From Paracoccus sp. MKU1 (GTDB lineage: Bacteria > Pseudomonadota > Alphaproteobacteria > Rhodobacterales > Rhodobacteraceae): a stretch of DNA of 64,000 nucleotides. This document shows, piece after piece, positions 53,141 through 61,905 of this stretch (position 1 is the first letter of the stretch; every line of letters begins with the position of its first letter). The stretch is from positions 1 to 64,000 of the forward strand of contig NZ_LLWQ01000196.1 in assembly GCF_001447385.1 (NCBI RefSeq), given 5' to 3'. A model generated the notes under the pieces. It was not told the origin of the DNA. It ran no database searches and saw nothing but the letters and a program-made list of their open reading frames with translations. Both the position numbers and the translations under genes were made by a program.

Positions 53141-53836
53141 TCAGACCGCATGGATGTTGTGCTTGCGCTTCATGAAGTCCTTGGCCATCTCGACGGTGAT
53201 GGCGGCATCGCGGCAATAGGCGTCGGCGCCCACGGCCCTGCCGAAATCCTCGTTCAGCGGCGCGCCGCCGACCAGCACGACATAGTCGTCGCGGATGCCC
53301 CTTTCCTGCATCGCGTCGATCACCACCTTCATATAGGGCATGGTCGTGGTCAGCAGCGCCGACATGCCCAGGATGTCCGGCTGGTGTTCCTCGATGGCGG
53401 CCAGGTAGCTTTCCACCGGATTGTTGATGCCGATATCGACCACCTCGAAACCGGCGCCCTCCATCATCATGCCGACCAGGTTCTTGCCGATGTCGTGGAT
53501 GTCGCCCTTGACGGTGCCGATCAGCATCTTGCCCTGCTTGGGCGCGCCGGTCTCGGCCAGCAGCGGGCGCAGGATGGTCATGCCGGCCTTCATGGCATTG
53601 GCCGACAGCAGCACCTCGGGGACGAAGAGGATGCCGTCGCGAAAATCCTCGCCCACGATGCGCATGCCCTCGACCAGCGCCCTGGTCAGCACGTCATAGG
53701 GCGTCCAGCCCCGTTCCAGCAGGATGTTCGTGCCTTCCTCGATCTCGTCCTTCAGGCCGTCATAGAGGTCGTCATGCATCTGCTGCACGAGATCGTCATC
53801 GGAAAGCTCGGAAAGGCTGATTTCTTCGTCGGACAT
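53141..53836 (-). CDS. Corrinoid-binding methyl carrier protein (MtbC/MtgC-like)
   Basis: A 231-residue protein with the usual two domains: N-terminal helical cap (about 10-95, WTPYDVLTRALVEGMRIVGE) and a Rossmann cobalamin-binding domain (about 100-225). The lower cobalt ligand is His114 in the DxHxxG motif GDIHDIGKN (Asp112, Gly117); LLTTTMPYMK and VLVGGAPL complete the cofactor site. It accepts a methyl group from the divergent MttB-type enzyme and passes it to the methyl-THF enzyme. GGAG eight bases before the ATG. First gene of the minus-strand operon. Confidence 0.95.
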   Translation of the reverse strand: MSDEEISLSELSDDDLVQQMHDDLYDGLKDEIEEGTNILLERGWTPYDVLTRALVEGMRIVGEDFRDGILFVPEVLLSANAMKAGMTILRPLLAETGAPKQGKMLIGTVKGDIHDIGKNLVGMMMEGAGFEVVDIGINNPVESYLAAIEEHQPDILGMSALLTTTMPYMKVVIDAMQERGIRDDYVVLVGGAPLNEDFGRAVGADAYCRDAAITVEMAKDFMKRKHNIHAV

Positions 53837-54049
53837 CTTCAGGACTCCAGAAGGTGTTGAGGCGCGGGCTGCCATATCCGGCCAACGCGCCGGCAGGCCA
53901 TGGGTCGAACATAGCCCGCAGGGTCCTCGGCCCACTGTCCGGTTTGCGACAGTCTCTGGCGCAGGCAAGCCGCCGCACCGGCGCGCCGCGGATACAATCC
54001 GAAACCGGCACGGCGATGCGCCGTGGGCGAGACGGGGATGAGGTGCATG

Positions 54050-55618
54050 ATGGATAATGTCACATCGGCGGAAGAATCCGGCGGCAGGCGCGGCCGCGGC
54101 GATCGCGGCGGGGCGGCGGCGCGCCGGGCGGCACGGGCGGGCGGCGGCCCCGGCGGACAGCTGACCCATATCAGGCGCCAGGTGCCCTGTTACGAGGTTC
54201 TGGACGAGGAGGGGCTGGCGCTGATCGAGGCCAATGCCGACATAGTGCTGGAGGAGGTCGGCATCGAGTTTCGCGACGATGCCGAGGCGCTGGCGATGTG
54301 GAGGGAGGCCGGCGCCGACGTGCGCGGCCAGCGCGTCCATTTTCCCAAGGGCCTGCCGCGCGCGCTGCTGAAGACCGCGCCCTCGGTCTTTACCCAACAT
54401 GCGCGCAACCCGGCCCGCTCGGTGCAGATCGGCGGCGATGCCACGGTCTTCGCCCCGGTCTACGGCCCGCCCTTCGTGTGCGACCTGGAGGGGAACCGCC
54501 GCTATGCGACGCTGGAGGATTTCCGCAATTTCGTGAAGCTGGCCTATCTGGCGCCGTCGATCCACCATTCCGGCGGCACGGTCTGCGAACCGGTGGACGT
54601 GCCGGTCAACAAGCGCCATCTGGACATGCTGCTGGCGCATATGACGCTGTCGGACAAGCCCTTCATGGGATCGGTCACCGCGCCCGAGCGGGCCGAGGAC
54701 ACGGTGGCGATGGCCAAGCTGCTGTTCGGCGAGGAATTCGTCCAGAACAACACCGTGACCATCAGCCTCATCAACGCCAACTCGCCCATGGTGTTCGACG
54801 ACACCATGCTGGGCGCGGCCAAGGTCTATGCCCGCGCCAACCAGGCCTGCATCGTCACGCCCTTCATCCTGGCCGGCGCCATGAGCCCGGTGACGGTGGC
54901 GGGCACGCTGACCCAGGTGCTGGCCGAGGTGCTGGCGGGCGCCGCCTTCACCCAGCTGGTGCGGCCCGGGGCGCCGGTGCTGTTCGGCACTTTCGCGTCC
55001 TCGATCTCGATGCAGTCGGGGGCGCCGACCTTCGGCACGCCGGAACCGTCGCTGGTCTCCTATGGCGCAGCGCAGCTGGCCCGGCGGCTGGGGCTGCCCT
55101 TCCGCACCGGCGGCTCGCTCTGCGCCGCGAAGATCCCGGATGCGCAGGCGGCCTATGAAAGCGCCAATACGCTGAACTCCACCCTGCTCTGCGGCGCCAA
55201 TTTCGTCCTGCACGCCGCCGGCTGGCTGGAGGGCGGGCTGTCGGCCTGCTATGAAAAATTCATCATGGATGCCGATCAGCTTGGCGTGGCGCAGAAGCTG
55301 GCCGCAGGCATCGACCTGTCCGAGAACGGGCAGGCGCTGGACGCCATCCGCGAGGTCGGCCCCGGCCATCACTATCTGGGCTGCGCCCATACCCAGGCCA
55401 ATTTCCAGACCGCCTTCTATCGCTCGATCATCGCCGACAACAACTCCTTCGAGCAATGGCAGGCCGAGGGGGAAAAGAGCGCCCCCCAGCGCGCCAACGC
55501 CATCGCCCGGCGCTGGCTGGAAAGCTACGAGGCACCGCCGCTGGACCCCGGAATCGCCGAAAGCCTGGCCGATTTCGTGGCGCGCAAGAAGGCCTCGATG
55601 TCGGATGCCTTCACATGA
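54050..55618 (+). CDS. MttB-family methylamine methyltransferase without pyrrolysine (glycine-betaine-type)
   Basis: A 522-residue TIM-barrel methyltransferase of the trimethylamine-methyltransferase superfamily. After a basic Gly/Arg-rich leader (about 1-38), DEEGLALIEANADIVLEEVG begins the conserved fold; PVYGPPFVCDLEG, LLCGANFVLHAAGWLEGGL and VGPGHHYLG are typical. No amber codon interrupts it, so it is a Pyl-free member like the glycine betaine enzyme MtgB. It methylates the corrinoid protein encoded divergently, 213 bases away. ATG 54050 follows GAGG by six bases; ATG 54038 or 54047 and GTG 54023 are in frame too. Confidence 0.92.
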   Translation: MDNVTSAEESGGRRGRGDRGGAAARRAARAGGGPGGQLTHIRRQVPCYEVLDEEGLALIEANADIVLEEVGIEFRDDAEALAMWREAGADVRGQRVHFPKGLPRALLKTAPSVFTQHARNPARSVQIGGDATVFAPVYGPPFVCDLEGNRRYATLEDFRNFVKLAYLAPSIHHSGGTVCEPVDVPVNKRHLDMLLAHMTLSDKPFMGSVTAPERAEDTVAMAKLLFGEEFVQNNTVTISLINANSPMVFDDTMLGAAKVYARANQACIVTPFILAGAMSPVTVAGTLTQVLAEVLAGAAFTQLVRPGAPVLFGTFASSISMQSGAPTFGTPEPSLVSYGAAQLARRLGLPFRTGGSLCAAKIPDAQAAYESANTLNSTLLCGANFVLHAAGWLEGGLSACYEKFIMDADQLGVAQKLAAGIDLSENGQALDAIREVGPGHHYLGCAHTQANFQTAFYRSIIADNNSFEQWQAEGEKSAPQRANAIARRWLESYEAPPLDPGIAESLADFVARKKASMSDAFT

Positions 55619-55679
55619 AAGCCGCCGGTTTCAATACGGGAAAAGGTGGCGGAACTGATCCATAACGAGGTCTGGCGCC

Positions 55680-56399
55680 ATGCCGCGCTTGCGCAGAACA
55701 GGGGCTGACCTGCCAGGGCGTGCCGCCGCCGCGCTTGCGCCCAGCGGGCTCATCCTGCGCGGCGGGCTGAATTTCACATCGGACGAGCAGCGGCCGACGG
55801 GGCCGGGCGGGCATCCGGCGGCCGCGCTGCTGCTGGTCGGCAATGCCGGCGCCCGCTACTGGCAGGGTTTCACGCTTTGGCGCGCGCGGCAGGTCCGGCC
55901 GCTTTCCGACCCGCTCGACAGTTGGTCGCGCGCGGTGATCGGGGCGGCGGCCCGAGAGATCGGCGCGCGCGTCCTGATGCCCAACGACAAGCCCTTTGCG
56001 CCGTTCCAGCAATGGGCGATGCGCGCCGAGGGGTTGAGGCCGTCGCCGTTGGGGCTGTTGATGCATCCGCGCTATGGCCTGTGGCACGCCTTTCGCGGCG
56101 CGCTGCTGCTGGAAGCCGCAATCTCGCCCCAAGCGCTTCTGGAACTGAACCGGGCGGGCGGCGGGGCGCGGCATCCTTGCGATCTTTGCGCCGGAAAGCC
56201 TTGCCTGAACGCATGCCCGGTCGCGGCCCATACCGGCAAGGGCTTTGCCCATGCGGCCTGCGTTTCGCATGTCCGCAGCCGCGACGGAACCGCCTGCGCC
56301 CGGCATTGCCTGGCCCGCAATGCCTGCCCGCATGGGACGGAATGGCGCTACCCGGCCGAGGTTCAGGCGTTTCACCAACGCGCCTTTGCCGGAGCCTGA
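55680..56399 (+). CDS. Eight-cysteine Fe-S (ferredoxin-like) protein of unknown role
   Basis: A 239-residue protein. The first 150 residues show no named domain. The C-terminal part has Cys167-x2-Cys170-x4-Cys175-x3-Cys179-Pro and Cys194, Cys206, Cys210, Cys216-Pro, a pattern able to bind two [4Fe-4S] clusters, resembling the ferredoxin module of QueG-type proteins. GAGG precedes the ATG. It follows the MttB-type gene by 61 bases and may be cotranscribed. A role in electron supply for corrinoid reactivation or methyl oxidation is possible; not shown. Confidence 0.72.
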   Translation: MPRLRRTGADLPGRAAAALAPSGLILRGGLNFTSDEQRPTGPGGHPAAALLLVGNAGARYWQGFTLWRARQVRPLSDPLDSWSRAVIGAAAREIGARVLMPNDKPFAPFQQWAMRAEGLRPSPLGLLMHPRYGLWHAFRGALLLEAAISPQALLELNRAGGGARHPCDLCAGKPCLNACPVAAHTGKGFAHAACVSHVRSRDGTACARHCLARNACPHGTEWRYPAEVQAFHQRAFAGA

Positions 56400-56420
56400 A
56401 AGCAACGGCCCCTCGGTCTT

Positions 56421-57419
56421 TCAGGGCAGCACCAGGGGCTTGCGCTCGCCCCGCTCCTGCTGCGGCGAGCGGGCATAGAGCTCGCGATAGCATTTGGCGA
56501 AATGTGAGGCCGAGACGAAGCCGCAGGCCACGGCGACCTCGATCACCGGCAGGGAGGATTGCATCAGCAGATGCCGGGCGCGGTCCAGCCTGATCTCCAG
56601 ATAGTAGCGCGCCGGAGAGCGGCCCATCTCCTTGTCGAACAGCCGCTCGATCTGGCGGCGCGACAGGCCGACATGGTCCGCGATACCCACCAGGGACAAC
56701 GGCTCGGCAAGGTTCGCCTCCATCAGTTCGATGATCGACAGCACCTTGGGATGCTGCACGCCCAGCCGGGCGCGCAGCGGCAGGCGCTGGCGGTCGCCAG
56801 GGCTGCGGATGCGGTCGGTCAGCAATTGCTCGCAAACCCGGCTGACGACCTCGTCGCCGAAATCGTCGCCGATCAGTTGCAGCATCATGTCCAGCGCCGC
56901 GGTGCCGCCGGCACAGGTATGGATATTGCCATCCACCTCAAACAGATCGGCATAGACCTCGGCCGTGGGGAAGGCTTCGGCAAAGCCGGGCAGGTTTTCC
57001 CAGTGGATGGCGCAGCGCCGGCCGGAAAGCAGTCCCGCCCGGGCCAGCACATGGGCGCCCGTGCACAGGCCGCCGACGGCGATCCTGCGGCTGCTGAGCT
57101 CGCGCAGGAAGGCAAAGACGGATTTCTGCTGGTAGGTCTCGATGTTGAGCCCCGAGCAGACGATCATCATCGCCGGCCGCTCGGGCCCGGCCAGCTTGCG
57201 CCTTTCCTCGTCCAGCGAGGTGTCGACGGTGCATTCGACCCCGTTCGATGCGCGCACCGGGCGTCCGTCGAGGCTGGCCAGCCGCCAGCGATACCCCTCA
57301 TGGCCCAGCATGCGATTGGCGGCGCGCAACGGCTCGAGCGCACTGGCAAAGGCCATCATGGTGAAATCGGGCACCATGAAGAAGACGATCGAACGCTTGA
57401 CAGCGCCGTCGTGGGTCAC
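56421..57419 (-). CDS. GlxA/GbdR-type AraC-family transcriptional regulator
   Basis: A 332-residue regulator. The N-terminal DJ-1/PfpI-like (GATase-1) domain (about 8-190) includes AVGGLCTGAHVLARAGLL. The C-terminal AraC domain has two helix-turn-helix motifs (about 225-325; IADHVGLSRRQIERLF and VACGFVSASHFAKCYRELY). The GTG start at 57419 is chosen for GGAGG nine bases upstream; longer forms lack it. The architecture equals GbdR, which activates glycine betaine catabolism in Pseudomonas. Convergent with the Fe-S gene beside the MttB locus, so it is a good candidate regulator of it. Confidence 0.88.
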   Translation of the reverse strand: MTHDGAVKRSIVFFMVPDFTMMAFASALEPLRAANRMLGHEGYRWRLASLDGRPVRASNGVECTVDTSLDEERRKLAGPERPAMMIVCSGLNIETYQQKSVFAFLRELSSRRIAVGGLCTGAHVLARAGLLSGRRCAIHWENLPGFAEAFPTAEVYADLFEVDGNIHTCAGGTAALDMMLQLIGDDFGDEVVSRVCEQLLTDRIRSPGDRQRLPLRARLGVQHPKVLSIIELMEANLAEPLSLVGIADHVGLSRRQIERLFDKEMGRSPARYYLEIRLDRARHLLMQSSLPVIEVAVACGFVSASHFAKCYRELYARSPQQERGERKPLVLP

Positions 57420-57796
57420 CTGCGCTCCCTCCTCCCGAAGCAGACCGCCGGCATGCGATGCCGCGGTCGTCAAAGCGTCCGCCGGAACGAGGATTACCGT
57501 CAATAGCGCCGAACGGCCCTGCCCTGCGACATGGTGCCGCCGGCTTGCAATCCCCGCCGAATCGGCAGCGCGCAGCCCCGTTGCCACGTACGCGCTTCGC
57601 GCCGGCGCCGGGCAAAGACCGGCACGATCACGGCCGCCGCGATCGGGGCGACGATCGGTCGGTGTGATCGTCCCGGGCCCGGCCCCGCGCGGCAGGACAG
57701 CCCGCGCATGCGATGGCGCGAAAGCAGGGGCGCCGTCTCGGAGCTCTCCGATATCCCATCTTTGCCGCGAGGAGCCGCGGCCGATGCCGTGGCCGG
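57420..57796. other. 377-base region without a recognisable gene
   Basis: Lies between the AraC regulator start and the SulP remnant. No reading frame shows known similarity. It is GC-rich and contains no clear promoter. It probably includes the regulator's leader plus residues of a rearrangement that truncated the SulP gene. Confidence 0.5.
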
Positions 57797-58222
57797 TCAG
57801 GGAAACGCCCAATCCCTGGCTGCCGGGTCGGCAGATCCGGCATCTGCGGGGGCTGCGGCGTCGCAAATGCTCCGCCACGCGCTGCTGCTTATGCCTCCCG
57901 GCCGGCTATCGAAAAGCACCGCCGCGACTGCCTCGGCCTGCGCTTCAAGGGCCCCCGCCGGCCCGCCGATCTGATGGCGCGAGCCGCTGAGCGCCGAGAC
58001 CAGGAAGCCGCCGATGATGGCGGTATAGAGCCCCTGCGCCGGGCTCGCGCCGGAGGCGATGGCGATGGCCATGGATAGCGGCAGCGCCACGATGGCGACG
58101 GTCAGCCCGGCCAGGGCATCGGCGCGCAGCTCGGCCGCGCCATAGCCCTCGCGCAGGACGGTGAGCAGTTTCGGGGTGAACAGCGGCGCAAATCCGGGCG
58201 CCGCGATGGCCTGTTGGTTCAT
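57797..58222 (-). pseudogene. Truncated SulP-family anion transporter
   Basis: From ATG 58222, about 87 residues match the N-terminus of SulP sulfate/bicarbonate transporters: LRADALAGLTVAIVALPLSMA and GLYTAIIGGFLVSALSGSRH, then the helix-3 start IGGPAGA near 57962. After that the sequence is unrelated and stops at 57797, so roughly 85 per cent of the usual 560-590 residues, including the STAS domain, are missing. An IS91-type transposase scrap lies just upstream, a likely cause of the rearrangement. Confidence 0.78.
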
Positions 58223-58332
58223 CTGGGGCCGCACCTCGGTCAAGGAGGCGGCGGGATCGTCGGCTCTCGTCGGCGGTCGCCGTGGGCACGCCCGAAGACA
58301 TGGCCCGCGCTGTCCGCTTCCTGGCCTCGGAT

Positions 58333-58422
58333 GTGGAACCCGTCGGGCAGGACATGGATCGGAAACCGGCGGATGAACTCGTCGGTGGTCAGCCGCATCA
58401 CCTTCTGCCGGTCGCCCACACT
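58333..58422 (-). mobile_element. Scrap of IS91-family (Y2) transposase
   Basis: A 30-codon stretch on the minus strand reads KVMRLTTDEFIRRFPIHVLP followed by DGFH, closely matching a conserved block of IS91-like transposases (motif DEFIRRF...HVLP.GFHRIRHYG). The remainder, including the catalytic Tyr residues, is absent and downstream sequence is out of register. No IS ends or target duplications can be seen. It sits between the truncated SulP gene and kdpE. Confidence 0.65.
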
Positions 58423-58526
58423 TCTTGATTCAGATGTCCCGTATCACAGAGATCGCCCAGCGCCGCGAAGATCGGCACGGGGCAGCAGACCTTGCACCGC
58501 TTGGCAAAGGCCCAGATGTCTGCCGG

Positions 58527-59210
58527 TCAGCGATCCGCCAGCCGATACCCGACGCCGGGCTCGGTGAAGATCCAGCGCGGGTCGGCGGCATCGTCGCCGA
58601 GCTTGGCGCGGAGCTGGCGGATATAGACGCGCAGATACTGGCTGTCGCCGGCATGGGCCGGCCCCCAGATGGCGCGCAGGATCATGTCCTGCGTCACCAG
58701 CCGGCCGGCATGGCTGGCCAGAAGCCAGAGAAGGTCGAACTCCTTGCGGGTCAGGTGCAGGTCCTCGCCCGCCAGGCTTGCCCGGTGGTCGGCCGCGTCG
58801 ATTGCCAGCGGGCCGAGGGTCAGCACCGCGGGCGCCGCCTCGGCCGCGCGGTCGCGCAGAAGGCCGCGCAGGCGGGCGAGCAGCTCGCCCGTCGAGAAGG
58901 GCTTGGTGACATAGTCCTGCGCGCCCGCGTCGAGCGCGGCGATCTTGCCGGCCTCGTCGCTGCGCACGGACAGGACCAGCACCGGAACCGCGGACCATTC
59001 GCGCACCCGCTTCAGCACCGTGATCCCGTCGGCGTCCGGCAGGCCCAGGTCCAGGATGATCGCCGCCGGCGCCTCCTTGGCGGCAAGGGCCACGCCCTCA
59101 TGCGCCGTCGCGGCCTCCGAGACCAGATGCCCCTCGGCCTCCAGCGCCACGCGCAGGAAGCGGCGGATCGGGGTTTCGTCCTCGACGATCAGGATGCGGG
59201 CGGCGCTCAA
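58527..59210 (-). CDS. kdpE: KdpE response regulator
   Basis: A 227-residue OmpR-family regulator: receiver domain (1-120) with VEDETPIRRFLRVALEAEG, phospho-acceptor Asp at about 54 (IILDLGLPD) and KPFSTGELLAR; winged helix (about 130-225) with LTRKEFDLLWLLASHAGR and SQYLRVYIRQLRAKL. It activates kdp on KdpD signalling under low K+ or osmotic stress. The start is a TTG (59210) that overlaps the kdpD stop (TTGA). Last gene of kdp(FA)BCDE. Confidence 0.95.
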   Translation of the reverse strand: MSAARILIVEDETPIRRFLRVALEAEGHLVSEAATAHEGVALAAKEAPAAIILDLGLPDADGITVLKRVREWSAVPVLVLSVRSDEAGKIAALDAGAQDYVTKPFSTGELLARLRGLLRDRAAEAAPAVLTLGPLAIDAADHRASLAGEDLHLTRKEFDLLWLLASHAGRLVTQDMILRAIWGPAHAGDSQYLRVYIRQLRAKLGDDAADPRWIFTEPGVGYRLADR

Positions 59211-61897
59211 TGGGACAGCTCCGGGTTGGTCAGCGGCAGTTCGATGGCGATCCGGGTGCCGCGGCCGTCGGCATGGACCGGCTCGGCCCGGATCGTGCCG
59301 CCATGGGCTTCGACGATTCCCTTGCAGATGGCAAGGCCGAGGCCGGTGCCGCCCTGTCCGCCGTCGCCCTGCCCGACGCGCCAGAACATGTCGAAGACCT
59401 GGCCCGCCGCGCCGGGGGGAAGGCCGGGGCCCTCGTCCTCGATCGCCAGGGTGGCACGGGCGCCCTGGGTGCTGGCGGAAATGCGGATCGGCGTGCCGGG
59501 ACCGGCATATTTGCGCGCATTGTCCAGGATGTTGACCACGACCTGCTCGATCAGGATCGGATCGACATGGGCGGGCGCCATGTCCTCGGGGATGGTCACC
59601 ATGACCGGGTTGTCGCGCAGCGGACCGCGCAGCCGGTGCCGCGCCGCGCCCACCAGCTCGCGCAGGTCGGTCGGGACGGCGTTCGGGCGCAGCGCGCCAT
59701 GGCCCAGCCGGGTCATGTCGAGCAGGTTCTGGATATAGCGGTCCAGCCGCTCGCCCTCTTCGCGGATGGTCTCGACCAGGATGTCGCGCCCCTGGGGGCC
59801 AAGGCCGGGCTGGTCCAGCCCCTCGGCCGCGCCCAGGATCGAGACCAGCGGCGTGCGCAGGTCGTGGCTGACCGAGGACAGCAGCGCGCTGCGCAGCCGC
59901 TCGGTCTCGCTGGCGACCCGGCTTTGCGCCAGATCCTCGGACAGCCGGATGCGTTCCAGCGCCAGCGCCACCTGATCAGCCTGCGCCTCGAGCAGGCGGC
60001 GATCCGCCGGACTCGGCTCGCGCCCGTCCTCATAGGCAATGCCCAGCGTGCCGAGGCGCCGCTCGGCCCCGGACAGCGGCAGGAACAGCCAGCGCGAGGC
60101 CGGCAGCGTTCCCGACCCGCGCCCGGCCGGCTCGCCATGGTCGAAGGCGTATTGCGCGGCCGATCGCTCTCGCGGTTCCAGCCGGTCCTCGGGCGGAAAG
60201 GCGCCGGCGATGGCAAGCGCACCGCCTTCGTCGGGGACCAGCAGGATCGACTCGCATTCCAGCACCGTCGCCACATGGCTGACCGCCGCCCAGACCACAT
60301 CGTCGAAGGCGGCTGCCCCGGCCGCCTTGCGCGAGAAATCGTAAAGCTTGCGGGTCCGGTCCGCGATGGCCCGCTGCGCGATCACCCGGTTGCGCAGCCG
60401 CGCGGCCAGGTTGCCGGTCAGGATCGAGGCGGCCAGGAACAGCGTCAGCGTCAGGAACTGGCCCTGATCCCAGATCTTCAGCGTGAACCGAGGCGGCGCG
60501 AAGAAGAAGTTATAGGCCAGGAAACTCAGCCCCGCCGTGGCGATGGCGGGGCCGAGCCCCAGCCGCGACGCCACCGCCACCACCGTCGTCATGTAGATCA
60601 GCGACAGGCTGAGCACCGGAACCAGCCGATCCGCGGCCAGCGCGACAAGTGTCGCCGCCGCGACCGCGGCCAGCAACATGGCGGCCTGGCGCAAGGCTTT
60701 CGGCATGTCGGGGGCCGGCTGCCGGCCGCGCTGGCGCAGGGGCTTCTCGTCGTCGCCGACCAGCAGCAACTCGAACGCCTCGGCCTGCCGGGTCAGGCCG
60801 GCGAGAACCTGTTCGTGCGGGGTCGGCAGCAGGCGGCGGGCAAGCCAGGGGCGCCGCGGCGGGCGCGGCAGGACGATCCGGCGGATGTTCTGGCGGCGGG
60901 CGAAATCCAGCACCTCGGAGACCGCATCCCCCTCGACCTGCAAGGTCGAGATATCGGCGCCGAGCCTTTCCGCCAGGCGCAGTGCCGGGCCGGCTTCATC
61001 CTGGCCATCGGCCCGGCGGTTCTGTTCGTCGCGCAGGCTGGTCAGCGCCAGCACGAACCATTCCACCCGCGCCCGGTCGGCCGAACGCTTGCCGATGCGG
61101 ATGGCGTCGCGCCCCACCGCCCCTTCCGGCAAGAGCACCAGGATACGCTCCTGCGTCGGCCATGGCCCGGCGATGGCATTGGCGGCCATATGCTCTTGCA
61201 ACTGGGCATCGACCCTGTCGGCGGCCGTGCGCATGGCCAGTTCGCGCAGCGCGGTCAGGTTGCCCTTGGCGAAGAAATTCGCCACCGCACGCGCGGCCTG
61301 GTCCTGGACATAGACCTTGCCCGCGCGCAGTCGGGCGATCAGCTCGTCCGGCGGCAGGTCGATCAGCTCGATCTCGTCCGCCATTTCCAGCACGCGGTCG
61401 GGGACCGTCTCGCGCACGCGAACCCCGGTGATGCGCGCGACGGTATCGTTCAGCGTCTCGACATGCTGGACGTTCAGCGTGGTATAGACGTCGATCCCCG
61501 CCGCCAGCACGTCCTCGACATCCTGCCAGCGCTTTTCGTGCCGGCCGCCGGAGAGGTTGGAATGCGCCAGCTCGTCGATCAGGGCCAGATCGGGATGCCG
61601 GGCGATCAGGGCATCGGCATCCATCTCGTGCAGGATGCGGCCGCTGTGGATGACGCGGCGGCGCGGCAGCACCTCCAGCCCGCGCAGCAGCGCCTCGGTC
61701 TCGGCGCGGCCATGGGTTTCGACCACGCCGACCAGCACCTTGACGCCTTCGGCCGCGCGCAGCCGCGCGGCCTCGAGCATGGCATAGGTCTTGCCCACTC
61801 CCGGCGCCGCGCCCAAAAAGACCTTGAGCCGACCCCGGCCCTCGCGGCGGGCTTCGGGCAGCAGGGCCTCGGGTTCGGGGCGGCGGGGCTCGGGCAT
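59207..61897 (-). CDS. kdpD: KdpD sensor histidine kinase
   Basis: An 896-residue membrane kinase with full KdpD architecture. N-terminal KdpD domain with Walker A GAAPGVGKT (about 30-38); Usp-like domain (about 250-370); four closely spaced helices (DUF4118; about 405-505); GAF domain (about 520-650); HisKA with phospho-His in SSVSHDLRTPLVS (about 680); HATPase with GTGLGLAICKGIV near the end. It senses K+ limitation and osmotic stress. GAGGAG precedes the ATG; kdpC ends nine bases upstream. The kdpE TTG start overlaps its stop. Confidence 0.97.
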   Translation of the reverse strand: MPEPRRPEPEALLPEARREGRGRLKVFLGAAPGVGKTYAMLEAARLRAAEGVKVLVGVVETHGRAETEALLRGLEVLPRRRVIHSGRILHEMDADALIARHPDLALIDELAHSNLSGGRHEKRWQDVEDVLAAGIDVYTTLNVQHVETLNDTVARITGVRVRETVPDRVLEMADEIELIDLPPDELIARLRAGKVYVQDQAARAVANFFAKGNLTALRELAMRTAADRVDAQLQEHMAANAIAGPWPTQERILVLLPEGAVGRDAIRIGKRSADRARVEWFVLALTSLRDEQNRRADGQDEAGPALRLAERLGADISTLQVEGDAVSEVLDFARRQNIRRIVLPRPPRRPWLARRLLPTPHEQVLAGLTRQAEAFELLLVGDDEKPLRQRGRQPAPDMPKALRQAAMLLAAVAAATLVALAADRLVPVLSLSLIYMTTVVAVASRLGLGPAIATAGLSFLAYNFFFAPPRFTLKIWDQGQFLTLTLFLAASILTGNLAARLRNRVIAQRAIADRTRKLYDFSRKAAGAAAFDDVVWAAVSHVATVLECESILLVPDEGGALAIAGAFPPEDRLEPRERSAAQYAFDHGEPAGRGSGTLPASRWLFLPLSGAERRLGTLGIAYEDGREPSPADRRLLEAQADQVALALERIRLSEDLAQSRVASETERLRSALLSSVSHDLRTPLVSILGAAEGLDQPGLGPQGRDILVETIREEGERLDRYIQNLLDMTRLGHGALRPNAVPTDLRELVGAARHRLRGPLRDNPVMVTIPEDMAPAHVDPILIEQVVVNILDNARKYAGPGTPIRISASTQGARATLAIEDEGPGLPPGAAGQVFDMFWRVGQGDGGQGGTGLGLAICKGIVEAHGGTIRAEPVHADGRGTRIAIELPLTNPELSH

Positions 61898-61905
61898 CGG
61901 TCTCC

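Noticed and set aside
54050..55618. Possible pyrrolysine-containing trimethylamine methyltransferase
   Set aside because: The frame has no internal TAG; it is a Pyl-free MttB relative.
58430..58526. Short ArsR-like phrase (IFAALGD) on the minus strand downstream of kdpE
   Set aside because: Only seven residues agree; too short to call a gene remnant.
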